The notes: generated by a model not told the origin, from the sequence alone. Numbered from the stretch's first letter, positions 1 through 8,956 are shown. The stretch is 44,328 nucleotides of DNA from Actinobacteria bacterium HGW-Actinobacteria-7 (GCA_002841275.1 PHET01000018.1:1-44328), one strand, 5' to 3'. Translations and numbers: made by a program.

Positions 1-956
1 GTGCCATCGACGCCGCCGGCAACCTCGCCAACATCGGCGTGACCGTCAACGTGCCCGAACCTCCCGACGCCACACCGCCGACGGCTCCGATGCTCACGGC
101 AGTCCCGGGCGACGCCGCAGTCACTCTGACGTGGAATGCGGCGCCTGACGCGTGGACGACGCGCATCCTGCGCTCAACCACTGGATTCGCAACCAGTCCC
201 GATGACCCCAGTCAGCAGCCGGTCTACGAAGGCGTGACATCCTTCTTCTCGGATACGTCCGTCCTCAACGATACGACCTACTACTACACGGCGTTCTCGT
301 CGGATGCTGCAGGCAACTGGAGCATAGGCTCGACGGTTACCGCTACTCCGGGTCTAGCCTTCTCGATCCTACTTTCCACGTCGGCTTCGACGGTCACGGT
401 CAACAAGTACGCGACTCTCACCGGCGAGTACTTCGACAGCGGTATCGTCGGCAGTGCGCCATCGTCAGTCTCGGTCTGGTCGAACGCGAATGGCGCCTGG
501 AAGCAAATCGGCAACGCGGCCTACTCGTCGAGGAATAAGGCCTACTCCTACAAGACACGTATCACGAAGACCACGTCGTTCCAGTTCCGAACTTCGGGAA
601 GCTCCGTTCGGTTGTCCGTGGTCTCGAACACGCTGCAGATCGCCGCGAAATCCACGGTCGCTCTGAGGTCGTCGACCAAGGTGCTTTCATATGGCAGTCG
701 CGCCAAGGTCGCGGGTGTGGTAAATGCGGATTCTCCGACGAGCGTCAAGATCTACCGCTATGCGTACAACTCATCAACCAAGAAGTGGATGTACAAGGGG
801 GCGGTCACTCCTGGAGTGACCGCCCGCACGTCCACATATGCTACGTTCTCGGCGACGGTGGCCCTGCCGAGAAGAGGCACATGGAAGCTTGTTGCCAAGC
901 ACAGTGCAGCGGGGACGACCACTCAGTCGAAGTCGGCCTACCGCCGCGTTCGCTAG
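1..956 (+). CDS. C-terminal part of a large surface protein with fibronectin-III/Ig-like modules (5' end outside window)
   Basis: The frame is open from the window edge (codons begin at base 3), so the gene starts upstream and the ATG-like codon at 39 is internal. The first visible residues (AIDAAGNLANIGVTVNVPE) are the tail of one module. A Pro/Thr linker follows, then a fibronectin-III-like module with 'AVTLTW' and 'YYYTAFSSDAAGNWS'. The last ~200 residues form two more beta-rich, Ser/Thr-rich modules of the kind seen at the C-termini of actinobacterial secreted or S-layer-like proteins, ending in basic 'SAYRRVR'. No LPXTG motif or C-terminal membrane anchor is visible. An extracellular adhesive or structural role is inferred from domain type only. 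A 27-nt palindrome lies inside the coding sequence at 799-825. Confidence 0.75.
   Translation, partial: AIDAAGNLANIGVTVNVPEPPDATPPTAPMLTAVPGDAAVTLTWNAAPDAWTTRILRSTTGFATSPDDPSQQPVYEGVTSFFSDTSVLNDTTYYYTAFSSDAAGNWSIGSTVTATPGLAFSILLSTSASTVTVNKYATLTGEYFDSGIVGSAPSSVSVWSNANGAWKQIGNAAYSSRNKAYSYKTRITKTTSFQFRTSGSSVRLSVVSNTLQIAAKSTVALRSSTKVLSYGSRAKVAGVVNADSPTSVKIYRYAYNSSTKKWMYKGAVTPGVTARTSTYATFSATVALPRRGTWKLVAKHSAAGTTTQSKSAYRRVR
799..825. repeat. 27-nt perfect palindrome inside the surface-protein gene
   Basis: Two 13-nt arms, GGGCGGTCACTCC and GGAGTGACCGCCC, flank a single central T. In RNA this folds to an 11-bp, GC-rich stem with a 5-nt loop. It encodes GAVTPGVTA in frame and lies about 130 bases before the stop codon. 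There is no T tract, so it is not a standard intrinsic terminator. Confidence 0.6.
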
Positions 957-1063
957 TCCGCTCTTCTTTCGGATGTGTTCACGTGCGCGTGGCCAAAGAG
1001 CGAGTGGTCGCGCGCCGGGGTCTGGCGAAGTGGAGGCGTCGACTCTGGACACATCCCGAATCC

Positions 1064-1972
1064 TCAGACCCTGAAGTCGAAGATACCGTCCTCAATCGGG
1101 TACATGCGCGTACACGCGGAACATCCGAATCCTCGATCCGAGCGGCTCAGGTCTCCGTGGCAAGCGGGGCACGCAAGGATTTCGCTCGCGTCATCGCCAG
1201 GGGCGAGTTCGCTGCCTCCTTGTGAGAACGACTGGCCGATCAGCCATGGAGCAATTCGCAATCTACCCATGAGCTGCGCCCACGAGGCGCCCGACGGCGA
1301 CTTTCGGCCCAATCTGTCAGTGATGTTCGCCAACGCGTTCACCACGACCGTCCCGCAATACTCTGGGTCCGAGAATCCCGCTTCACGCATGAGTGCACCG
1401 ACTCGACGGGGGTGATGCGAAATCAGCGTCGCCCACACAGGGACCGATTCGAGGGTGAAAGGGTTTCCTGAGCTTCGGTCGGCCAAGTAGCGCAGCACCC
1501 GGTGCGGGTTGCTCTTGTTGTGGTAGGAGAAGACGAAGGTCCCGTCTCGGGCTAGGATTCTATGCGCCTCTTCGAAAGCGCATTCCAGATTCTGTATGTG
1601 CTGGAGCACGCGGATCGTCAGAACTGCATCGAACGACGCTGGTTTGAAGGGCAGACGCGTCACGTCCGCTGCGACCAACACTGCGCGGTCGCCCAGCGTT
1701 TCGCGGGCGCCGTGCAGAAGAGAGAGCGATCCGTCACAGAGGACCACCCGCTCGAACCTGTCTACGTAGCAGGGGGCGAGTCGTCCATAGCCGCACCCGA
1801 GGTCGATGATGCTGCGCCCTGAAGCTGGCAGCAGCTCTGTGATGAGGTGCTGCTCGAGGGCGTCCAGTCGGTCAAGGCCGGGCTCCTCCCAGTACTCCTG
1901 GTACTCGATGTCCTCGTACAGCGAGAAGCTCTTCTCGGCAGGTGGGAACTTGTCAGGCAGCGACTTGGCCAT
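1064..1972 (-). CDS. class I SAM-dependent methyltransferase with C-terminal Trm112-like zinc ribbon
   Basis: 302 residues. The SAM-binding glycine motif is 'IIDLGCGYGRL', about residues 55-65. An acidic 'VLCDGS' lies at the end of beta-2, and 'FDAVLTIRVLQHI' is the usual methyltransferase_11 motif IV/post-IV region. The C-terminus (CPACHGDLSRSDRGFGCSAC) is a CxxC...CxxC zinc ribbon of the Trm112-like type, often fused to methyltransferases acting on small molecules or glycans. The ATG at 1972 is preceded by GGAGG about 11 bases upstream. Neighbours (FemAB-like transferase, second methyltransferase, ATP-grasp ligase) suggest a shared role in modifying a surface glycan or secondary metabolite. 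The substrate is unknown. Confidence 0.8.
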   Translation of the reverse strand: MAKSLPDKFPPAEKSFSLYEDIEYQEYWEEPGLDRLDALEQHLITELLPASGRSIIDLGCGYGRLAPCYVDRFERVVLCDGSLSLLHGARETLGDRAVLVAADVTRLPFKPASFDAVLTIRVLQHIQNLECAFEEAHRILARDGTFVFSYHNKSNPHRVLRYLADRSSGNPFTLESVPVWATLISHHPRRVGALMREAGFSDPEYCGTVVVNALANITDRLGRKSPSGASWAQLMGRLRIAPWLIGQSFSQGGSELAPGDDASEILACPACHGDLSRSDRGFGCSACTRMYPIEDGIFDFRV

Positions 1973-2188
1973 CGTTCTCAGGTCCTCCGCTCGGGTGCCA
2001 CCCCAACGATCCGTTCTTCGGCTTGGCCCACGTCGTAACGCGGCAGTCTGAGGGAGTGGCGCACTCTCGCGTTTGACAGGATGACGAAGGTCCCCCCGAA
2101 CCCAAGCAGTGCAGCGATTATCCTACGCAGTTGCCGTTTGTGGATAGGGCCTGCTCGGCGCCGCCCTGATGGCGAGGTAGGGAGTGGG

Positions 2189-3229
2189 TCACTCGACGTA
2201 TTTGTAGAGTAGCTCGCCGGTCGCCCGGCATACCCACAGAGGGGAGTGGCTGATAACCGCGTTGACCGCAGGCATGAGGTGACCGACGGCCGAACCTTCC
2301 GTCCGCGGAGGCAGGTGCGAGTAGGTCAGTGGCACCTCATCGGCTCCCCAGCCGCTCTTGAACGCCCTGAGACCTGTATTGGCGAGATCGGTTCTGCCCA
2401 TGTCGAAGACGTCATAGCCGTTCTCGCAACCCCAGCGGATTGCGGTCCAGAACAGCAGGTTGTTGGGTCTGAGGCTCAGCCCGTCGGCAGCCGATGCGCC
2501 GAACTTGTACGTGAGCGTGCGTTGCCAATGCAAAAAGACGGCCGCCGCCAGACACTGCTCATCCTTGTAGGCCAGCAGTACGAAGCCCAGTCCCTTGTCT
2601 ATGAGATTGCTGCCCAGAAGGTCGAAGAAGCGCCGAGGTTGAATCGGGACGCCCTGACGGCGCCTTGTCTCAAGATGCAGACGATAGAAGGCATCCAGGT
2701 CCTCGTGGCCTCGTCCCCATTCGATTCGCACCCCCTTCTTCTCGGAGGTTCGGACGTTGCGGCGGTGCATGGGCTGGAACCGACGAAATACCCCGTCGCT
2801 GTCTTGCGCGAGCTGGACAGTGTGCAAGACGTGGTGCGAGTATGTTTGGATAGCTGCGCGGGGTGGGAGATTGCAGCGCAACCCCATTGGGGGAGTATTT
2901 GAATCATCCGAGAGGACGACCAGGCTGTCGGTCAGACGTCCGCTCGATACGGCGCTATCGTGCAGGGGGGCACAATGGTCCGTGAACGGCAGGGACGTCC
3001 AATGGCGCCCTCTCAACCGGCTTCCGGTCTCCATCATGGGGATCCCGGCGCGCACGGCCCCGTCACCGTCTTGAACCGCGACAACGAATGGACGGTAGTC
3101 GTAGCACTCGGCAATCAGGTTCGTCCAAGCCGAGTGGTGAAAGATGTTGGCAGTGGACCGGGCCGAGACGAACTCAACCCAGGGTTCTCCCGCGGGGTCC
3201 AGGAACACCTGTTCCCAAGGTTTGATCAT
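2189..3229 (-). CDS. FemAB/GNAT-fold acyltransferase-like protein
   Basis: 346 residues from the ATG at 3229, which has GGGAGGG eight bases upstream; an in-frame codon at 3244 lacks that spacing. The C-terminal half (residues ~150-330) carries the pattern of FemAB/BioF2-like double-GNAT proteins: 'FYRLHLETRRRQGVP', 'LLAYKDEQCLAAAVFLHW', 'YKFGAS', then 'LLFWTAIRWGCENGYDVFDMGRTD'. Family members transfer aminoacyl or acyl groups to peptidoglycan precursors or exopolysaccharide components in the cytoplasm. No transmembrane segment is seen. It lies between two methyltransferase genes and starts divergently from the one at 3304, with about 75 bases between them. The exact acceptor cannot be deduced. 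Confidence 0.7.
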   Translation of the reverse strand: MIKPWEQVFLDPAGEPWVEFVSARSTANIFHHSAWTNLIAECYDYRPFVVAVQDGDGAVRAGIPMMETGSRLRGRHWTSLPFTDHCAPLHDSAVSSGRLTDSLVVLSDDSNTPPMGLRCNLPPRAAIQTYSHHVLHTVQLAQDSDGVFRRFQPMHRRNVRTSEKKGVRIEWGRGHEDLDAFYRLHLETRRRQGVPIQPRRFFDLLGSNLIDKGLGFVLLAYKDEQCLAAAVFLHWQRTLTYKFGASAADGLSLRPNNLLFWTAIRWGCENGYDVFDMGRTDLANTGLRAFKSGWGADEVPLTYSHLPPRTEGSAVGHLMPAVNAVISHSPLWVCRATGELLYKYVE

Positions 3230-3303
3230 GCGGCGCCCTCCCACTCACGCATCGTTCTCAGACTATCGCATATGACGGGGATCAACTGTGGAGGGGGAAG
3301 CCA

Positions 3304-4095
3304 ATGAGGGAGGATGCAGTCTCGCTCGAGGAGCAGCGGCTGAGCGGGGTCGAGGTGATCGAAGACTACCCGAGCTTCCATGAAAGGCACCGTATCTTTC
3401 CGGCGGTCTTCGAGAATCGGGAGCACAAGCGGATACTCGATGTGGCTGCGGGAGTAGGGTGCGCGGCACAGAGGATCCACAACGGCTATCCTGCCGAGCT
3501 CGTCTGCAATGATGTTGCGCCCACGAGTCTCAGGGTACTGGGCGGGATGGGGCTGAACACCGTCTCGTTCAATCTCGACGATGCGACCGAACCGTTCCCG
3601 CTCGACTCGGGCAGCTTTGACGCGGTTGTTGCTCTGGCGACCATCGAGCACCTTATCTACACCGATCACTTCGTCAAGGAGATACACCGCGTCCTGCCCG
3701 ACAACGGCCACTTCTACGTCTCGGCGCCCAACTACTCCGGATTGACCTACCTGCTGCCGTTCATGGTGTCCGGCAGGACCTTTCACGATCCCCTGGATCC
3801 TGAGTCTCGCTACGAGTTCTACGCCCATGTCCGGTACTTCACCTATAGAACGCTGCTGGAGTATGTCGGCTCGTTTGGCTTCGTCCCCGAGGCGGTCTAT
3901 CTCGGAGTACCGCAGGAGAGCACCAAGTACCGAACGCTCTGCGAGAAGTCGAAGATGAAGGCCGCCGCCTTCAGGTTCGCGATGACGACCGTGTACTCTC
4001 TCGGTTCTCCGAGATGGGCTGCTGAGCCGGTTTTGTGCTTCAGGAAGTGTTCCGGACAACAAGGGAGTGGGAAGCCGCGCAAGGTGGTGCTGTGA
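3304..4095 (+). CDS. class I SAM-dependent methyltransferase
   Basis: 263 residues; ATG preceded by GGAGGGGGAAGCCA. The SAM motif I is 'ILDVAAGVGCAAQ' (residues ~44-56). 'FDAVVALATIEHL' is the methyltransferase_11/UbiE-like signature, and 'EIHRVLPDNGHFYVSAPNYSGL' follows as expected for the strand after motif IV. The C-terminal third, with 'HVRYFTYRTLLEYVGSFGF', resembles methyltransferases found in O-antigen and exopolysaccharide clusters. It converges on the ATP-grasp gene with only seven bases between stop codons. The substrate is unknown. Confidence 0.78.
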   Translation: MREDAVSLEEQRLSGVEVIEDYPSFHERHRIFPAVFENREHKRILDVAAGVGCAAQRIHNGYPAELVCNDVAPTSLRVLGGMGLNTVSFNLDDATEPFPLDSGSFDAVVALATIEHLIYTDHFVKEIHRVLPDNGHFYVSAPNYSGLTYLLPFMVSGRTFHDPLDPESRYEFYAHVRYFTYRTLLEYVGSFGFVPEAVYLGVPQESTKYRTLCEKSKMKAAAFRFAMTTVYSLGSPRWAAEPVLCFRKCSGQQGSGKPRKVVL

Positions 4096-4102
4096 CGGAG
4101 CG

Positions 4103-5257
4103 TCAGTGCTTGAAGACCGATTTGAGCAGAGATGAGCACCGCTTGCGAAACGGCTTGGGATCCGTGGAATCCAGTATTGCGAACACGTGAGGGTCAAGAT
4201 ACGGCTTGAGATACCGACGCACCGGATAGCGCTCCTTGAACAGATACCCCGGGCTGGCGCTGAGGTCTCGGACCAGATCGATCCAGTACAGCCCCGTCTG
4301 CTGGCGTAGGGCCTCAGGCAATTTCCCGTGGACCAGATGCTCGTAGTGAATCCAAGGGAAGTTGATGCCGCAGCTGACCGCAAGAAGTGATGACAGATTG
4401 TGTCGTCCGTTTACCTCCATCAGCTTGTAGACTCCATCGCGCGCGTCTCGCTTGAATTCCGTGCAGGCGTAGCCGTGGAAGTCCATTGCTTGGAGGATCC
4501 TGCGCCCCGGTTCGAGGACCTCTGAGACGAATTGGCTCTGGGCGACGCACGGGGACCCTGTGTCGCGGGGGGCGTTCCTGATCTTGGCCGCGGTGAACTC
4601 CACCAGCGCTTTGCCGCCCCATGAGTACGAGTTGTAGTTCACCCCATGTGATGAATCGCCTGGGATGAACTCCTGTAGCACTACTTCGAACTTTGCGTCG
4701 GTCGCCTCGCGATATGCGTGGAGCATCTGGTCGAAGCTGTTGGCCATGACCATCTTCCTATGGAAGACTTCGAAGTACTGATGGCCTTGGCACGGCTTCA
4801 CCAGGCATGGGTACTGAACCTCGTTCGCGTATCGTTCGACGTCCTCGACCGAGCGGGGAACAGTCGTCTTTGGGGCCGGGATGCCGTACCTGTCGGCCAA
4901 GGCATACGTATGCTTCTTGTCGACGAACAGCTTCGTGATCTCCCACTCCGGGCATCCCACGATGTAGTGACGTTCAAGCAGTTCCTTGTGCCTGGAGACG
5001 GCCGCGAGCGTCGCGTCGGATGCCGGAATCAGGAAACTGCCCTCGAAGCGGGTGGCGTACCCCACCAAGAACTCAATGAAGTCGTCCTCGTTGCGCTCCG
5101 GGTGAGGCGAGCGGATCCGCTCCTGAACGTATTTCGAGACGTAGCCGTGATCGGCTTCATCGTAGTACATGGCGACTACAGGGACTCCCATGACTCCAAG
5201 TGCGCGAGTCATCCCCAGGCCCACGGTGTGCGACCCCAGTACGAGAGCCGGCTCCAT
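4103..5257 (-). CDS. ATP-grasp domain carboxylate-amine ligase
   Basis: 384 residues. An N-terminal preATP-grasp Rossmann segment ('ALVLGSHTVGLGMTRALG') is followed by an ATP-grasp fold with 'YPCLVKPCQGHQYF' (nucleotide-binding Lys) and 'VVLQEFIPG'. Catalytic acidic/Asn residues sit in 'YKLMEVNGRHNLSS', a typical ExNxR metal-binding motif. Such ligases activate a carboxylate with ATP and join it to an amine or thiol. The C-terminal ~90 residues, with many aromatic and basic residues, follow the pattern of surface-polysaccharide-associated members. A TATACT hexamer at 5302-5307 (minus strand) could be a -10 element 45 bases upstream of the ATG, but no good -35 is seen. The specific substrate is not recognisable. 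Confidence 0.72.
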   Translation of the reverse strand: MEPALVLGSHTVGLGMTRALGVMGVPVVAMYYDEADHGYVSKYVQERIRSPHPERNEDDFIEFLVGYATRFEGSFLIPASDATLAAVSRHKELLERHYIVGCPEWEITKLFVDKKHTYALADRYGIPAPKTTVPRSVEDVERYANEVQYPCLVKPCQGHQYFEVFHRKMVMANSFDQMLHAYREATDAKFEVVLQEFIPGDSSHGVNYNSYSWGGKALVEFTAAKIRNAPRDTGSPCVAQSQFVSEVLEPGRRILQAMDFHGYACTEFKRDARDGVYKLMEVNGRHNLSSLLAVSCGINFPWIHYEHLVHGKLPEALRQQTGLYWIDLVRDLSASPGYLFKERYPVRRYLKPYLDPHVFAILDSTDPKPFRKRCSSLLKSVFKH

Positions 5258-5401
5258 GTTCTGCTCCCCCCAGGCAGTACGGGTGCGCTACTCACGAAGC
5301 CAGTATACTCATGCTGCCGCTGTACACAGATGGTTCGACGCCGAGACGCGGACCATGGCTGCTCACGCGGATGATCTGACTCGTGTGGCGGGAGGCTCAC
5401 G

Positions 5402-6070
5402 TTGCCGCAAGTCGAATCCCAGACCGTCGAAGAGCTCCCCGTCGAGGAGCTCAAGGCATCGCTGCTCTCGCTCGACCGGCTCGCGGTCCGGCGCACTATG
5501 CTCGCTGCGGCGGCGTCCAGTACGCCTGTTACTGTCATTGACTCGCTGGTGGTGCCGGTACTCGAGCGCATCGGCCAGGGCTGGCAGGCCGGCGAGATCT
5601 CGCTTGCCGAGGTCTACATGGCTGGCCGGTTGGTCGAAGAGACCGTCGATGAGGTGCTGGGGGCGCCAGCCGCTTCCGCGCGGGCCAGCGCAGCCCACCC
5701 AAAGATCGCTATGTGCGTCCTTGAGGACTCGCACGGATTGGGCAAGCGCATCGTGTCGACGTGCCTCAGGGTCGCCGGCTTCGAAGTGCTCGACCTGGGC
5801 TTGCGCAGGACTGTCGAAGACATCGTTGAAGAGGTCCGGGCGAAGGGCATCGAGATCCTTCTGGTTTCCACCCTCATGCTGCGCGCAGCCCTGGCCGTGG
5901 GCACGCTTACGCGCCGCTTGGCCGAGGAGGACTTGGACCACGTCAAGGTTGTGGTGGGAGGCGCTCCGTTCCGCTACGACCCGAACCTGTGGCGCGAGGT
6001 GGGCGCGCATGCGTGGGGCTATTCGGCGTCAGAGGCCATAGAGGTCGTCTCGGCGATGGCGAGGGCTTGA
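5402..6070 (+). CDS. B12-binding corrinoid protein (methyltransferase cognate, MtbC/MtaC type)
   Basis: 222 residues; TTG start chosen because GGGAGG lies six bases upstream. An N-terminal helical B12-binding-2 cap domain (residues ~10-95) includes 'VVPVLERIGQGWQAGEISLAEVYMAG'. The C-terminal Rossmann-type domain carries the cobalt-ligand signature DSHGLG with H111, i.e. DxHxxG, followed by 'VVGGAPF'. Such proteins carry a methyl group on the corrinoid cobalt between a substrate-specific methyltransferase and an acceptor methyltransferase. The stop codon overlaps the start of the downstream UroD-like methyltransferase (TGATG), indicating translational coupling. The usual substrate-specific MtxB-type methyltransferase is not next to it in this window. 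Confidence 0.88.
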   Translation: MPQVESQTVEELPVEELKASLLSLDRLAVRRTMLAAAASSTPVTVIDSLVVPVLERIGQGWQAGEISLAEVYMAGRLVEETVDEVLGAPAASARASAAHPKIAMCVLEDSHGLGKRIVSTCLRVAGFEVLDLGLRRTVEDIVEEVRAKGIEILLVSTLMLRAALAVGTLTRRLAEEDLDHVKVVVGGAPFRYDPNLWREVGAHAWGYSASEAIEVVSAMARA

Positions 6071-7128
6071 TGACACCGGCCATGACCTCGCTGCAGCGTG
6101 TCGCCTCGGTGCTCTCCGGCGAGGTTCCCGATCGTGTCCCGATGTTCCTGTCCACAGGTCTGCACGGACCTGCGATGCTGGGCGTGAGCATGCGCGAGTA
6201 CTTCGGCTCCGCCGAGCTTATGGCTCAAAGCCAGTTGCTGAAGCGCGAGACCTATCGAGACGACATCGTGACGTCGTTCGCGTATGCGGCTGCCGAGGTC
6301 GAAGCGTTTGGGCAAGAGACGGTGTTTTACGAGAACGGCCCACCCAACGCCGGGCGCCCCGTGCTTTCGTCGCCGTCAGACATCGAGAAGCTCGACGTGC
6401 CCCGACTCGAGGACTGCGAAGCGCTCCAGCGCGGTCTTGAGGTCACTCGCATGCTGGCCGCCCAAGCGCCCGATGCTGCGATACTGGGCATCGTGATCGC
6501 CCCCAACTCGCTGCCCGTCATGCAGTTGGGGTTCGAGCGCTACCTGGACCTGATCTACGAGCAGCCTGACCTGCACGCACGGCTGCTTGAGGTCAACGAG
6601 GAGTTCTGCGCCGCATGGGCCAATGCCCAGCTCGAGGCCGGCGCGCATGCCATCGGCTTCTTCGACCCGCTCTCGTCGACCACGATCATGCCGCGCGATC
6701 TGCTCGAGCGTACCGGGCTCGCCAGCGCGAGAAGGACCTTCTGCGCGATCGACGGGACGGTACTCGCGCTACTGGCGTCGGGAGCGGTCATCCCGGTCAT
6801 CCGTGACTTCGTCGAGCTGGGTGTCGCGGGCGTGGGTGTGGGGCCTGACGAGGACATCGGGCTCGCGAAGGCGGCTGCGAAGGAATCGTGCGCGGTGATC
6901 GGCAACCTCAACGGCATCGAGATGCGCACGTGGACGCCCGAGATCGCCGAGAAGCACGTCAAGAACGCCATCGCTGCAGCGGGCGGCGGCGGTGGCTACA
7001 TCGTGTGCGACGGGCACGGTGAGATCCCGCACGAGGTGCCGCACGATGTGATCGCGGCGATTTCCGAGGCGGTACACCGGTGGGGCCACTACCCGCTCTC
7101 GTGGACGGATCTTCCAGCGGAACTGTGA
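6070..7128 (+). CDS. uroporphyrinogen decarboxylase-family (MtaA/CmuA-like) methyltransferase
   Basis: 352 residues from the ATG at 6070, which overlaps the corrinoid gene's stop codon. The UroD TIM-barrel pattern is clear: 'RVASVLSGEVPDRVPMF' at the N-terminus, 'MQLGFERYLDLIYEQPDLHARLL' in the middle, and 'CAVIGNLNGIEMRTWTPEIAEKH' towards the end. Family members move methyl groups between corrinoid proteins and CoM or tetrahydrofolate using a zinc site. The canonical H-x-C...C zinc ligands are not in the expected form: at the HxCG position the sequence reads FCAIDG (C225), and at the usual GC position CDGHG (C313, H316). The real substrate or acceptor is therefore open. Heme-pathway UroD is unlikely given the partner gene. 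Confidence 0.8.
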   Translation: MTPAMTSLQRVASVLSGEVPDRVPMFLSTGLHGPAMLGVSMREYFGSAELMAQSQLLKRETYRDDIVTSFAYAAAEVEAFGQETVFYENGPPNAGRPVLSSPSDIEKLDVPRLEDCEALQRGLEVTRMLAAQAPDAAILGIVIAPNSLPVMQLGFERYLDLIYEQPDLHARLLEVNEEFCAAWANAQLEAGAHAIGFFDPLSSTTIMPRDLLERTGLASARRTFCAIDGTVLALLASGAVIPVIRDFVELGVAGVGVGPDEDIGLAKAAAKESCAVIGNLNGIEMRTWTPEIAEKHVKNAIAAAGGGGGYIVCDGHGEIPHEVPHDVIAAISEAVHRWGHYPLSWTDLPAEL

Positions 7129-7228
7129 TCCAGCGCACGGTTTGTGCTGAATTAGTTGTGTGCGACTTCCGTTTGGGAGGCGCGACAGGTAGCATCTTCC
7201 TAGAGGCGGCGGCAGGGGAGGTGGGACC

Positions 7229-8956
7229 GTGGACAACGCGATTTCTCGGCCTGCCGAATACGCTATGGTTCTGGACCTCATGTCGCGCATGGCTGCGCTC
7301 GACAGTGAAGACAAGGCGATCGAGCGCATCTTCGAGCTTTTCATCGACTTGTGCGCCCCCGAGAAGCTCGCCTACGTCTCACTGGTCGACGGTGCGGTTG
7401 CCCGTGCCTATTGCCGACCGCTTGTGCCCGATCCCGAGGGCGTCGTGGAGCGGTTACGCGACTTCACGACCCCATGGGTCGAGTCGGACTCCGGCGCGGG
7501 ATTCATCCTTTCGGTCCAGCACGCGGGAGAGCGTCTCGGCGTGTTGGAGATCGAGGGCATAGCGTTGCCGGAGCAGCGGTCGCACTACCTTAATCTGGCC
7601 CTGACGACAGTCGATGTCATGGGGCTCGCCATCTCGAATGCCCGGTTGCACGAGCGGCTCGTGAGGGCTCGCGCAGATGCGCAAGGGGAACGGGACCTCG
7701 CGCGGGGGCTTCTGGGGCTGAGTGACGCACTCAACACCATCAACGCGACTATCAACTCGACGCTCGACTTCGGTGACATCATGCGCCACGTGGTGGTCGA
7801 GGCCGCAGAGGCCACCGGTGCCGACAGGGTCGGCATGTTGCGGCGCGGTGAGGACGGCTGGAAGCTCGTGTACGGCCACGGGTACCCGGCTGATGCGGTT
7901 GGCAAGGTCTATTCGAGTGCCCAGCTGCCATACGCTGTGCGCGCGGCAGTGCAGCGTGAGGTGGTTGTCGATAACGAGGCTGCGCGGGTGTTTGTCGCCC
8001 ACCCCGATGCCGCGCTCGCCGATGACACGGGTTCGATCATGACCGTCGCACTGACCCTCAAAGGTGAGGTGTTCGGCGTGCTGGCTTTCAGGGCCCGATC
8101 GAGCGGCGTTTTCAACGCCCGACGGGTGGACTTCGCCCGCAAGCTTTCGAGCTCACTGTCGCTTGCGCTGCACAACGCCCGGCTGTTCGAGAGCCAGAGG
8201 ACCATTGCAGACACGCTGCAGCAGGCGCTCTTGGTCATGCCCAGGCGCATCAGAGGCATTGAGTTCGGTAGCCTGTATCAGGCTTCGACTCTGGGCGAGG
8301 CGGTGGTTGGCGGGGACTTCTACGATCTGTTCGAGATCGACAACCGCAGCGTGGGCGTCGTGATCGGCGACATCGCCGGCAAGGGCCTGAAGGCGGCGAC
8401 GCTCACGTCGCTTGTGAAGGACTCGATCCGTGCGTACACCCACATCGACTCCTCGCCAGCGTGGACCATCGAGCAGACGAACAGCCTGCTCTTCGACTCC
8501 ACATCGGACTCGGATTTCGCCACCGTGTTCCTGGGGATTCTCGATACGGAGAGCGGCGAGCTCACGTACTGCAGCGCCGGACATCCTACGGCGCTGATCC
8601 GCGCGACCGATGGAGCCGTGCGAGGCCTGGCCGTCGGGTCCACTGTCATCGGCGCGTTCGAAGAGGTGGAGGCGCGCGATGGCACAGAGCGCCTCGCGCC
8701 CGGCGAGATACTGGTGCTCTACACCGACGGCATCACCGAGGCCCGCTGCAAGGATGACTTCTTCGGCGAGGAGCGTCTGGTCGAAACGGTGAGCCACACC
8801 GCAGCCACGACGGCCGAGATGCCCGAGGCCCTCGTGGAGGCCATCAAGAACTGTCCCGACGCGATGCTGCCCGACGACGTGGCGATCCTCTGTGTGTCGA
8901 TGGCCTCGCATGGAGATGGCGCAGTGCCGGCCCCCTCGGAGCCCTCACTCTTCTAG
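7229..8956 (+). CDS. GAF-GAF-SpoIIE (PP2C-type) serine phosphatase
   Basis: 575 residues; GTG start with GGGGAGGTGGGACC upstream. Two GAF-like sensor domains (residues ~10-140 and ~170-320) are joined by a helical linker. The C-terminal SpoIIE/RsbU-like PP2C domain (~330-560) has the metal-binding segments 'VVGGDFYDLFEI', 'VVIGDIAGKGLKAA', 'YCSAGHPTALI', 'LVLYTDGITEA' and 'PDDVAILCV'. Such proteins dephosphorylate anti-sigma-factor antagonists in response to a ligand or redox signal. No RsbV/RsbW partner is visible nearby. The gene follows the UroD-like gene after a 100-base gap and overlaps the convergent deacetylase gene by 12 bases. Confidence 0.88.
   Translation: MDNAISRPAEYAMVLDLMSRMAALDSEDKAIERIFELFIDLCAPEKLAYVSLVDGAVARAYCRPLVPDPEGVVERLRDFTTPWVESDSGAGFILSVQHAGERLGVLEIEGIALPEQRSHYLNLALTTVDVMGLAISNARLHERLVRARADAQGERDLARGLLGLSDALNTINATINSTLDFGDIMRHVVVEAAEATGADRVGMLRRGEDGWKLVYGHGYPADAVGKVYSSAQLPYAVRAAVQREVVVDNEAARVFVAHPDAALADDTGSIMTVALTLKGEVFGVLAFRARSSGVFNARRVDFARKLSSSLSLALHNARLFESQRTIADTLQQALLVMPRRIRGIEFGSLYQASTLGEAVVGGDFYDLFEIDNRSVGVVIGDIAGKGLKAATLTSLVKDSIRAYTHIDSSPAWTIEQTNSLLFDSTSDSDFATVFLGILDTESGELTYCSAGHPTALIRATDGAVRGLAVGSTVIGAFEEVEARDGTERLAPGEILVLYTDGITEARCKDDFFGEERLVETVSHTAATTAEMPEALVEAIKNCPDAMLPDDVAILCVSMASHGDGAVPAPSEPSLF

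Noticed and set aside
1976-2185. Open frame on the minus strand between the FemAB-like and first methyltransferase genes (RRIIAALLGFGGTFVILS and following)
   Set aside because: It looks protein-like with one hydrophobic stretch, but no ATG, GTG or TTG precedes the hydrophobic part; it may be a remnant. Nothing else is seen in this gap.
3226-4383. 385-codon minus-strand open frame opposite the methyltransferase at 3304
   Set aside because: The plus-strand methyltransferase motifs are clear; the antisense frame crosses gene ends and has no recognisable domain.
5302-5307. TATACT as a -10 element for the ATP-grasp gene
   Set aside because: The hexamer is good, but no acceptable -35 lies 16-18 bases upstream, so it is mentioned only in the gene entry.
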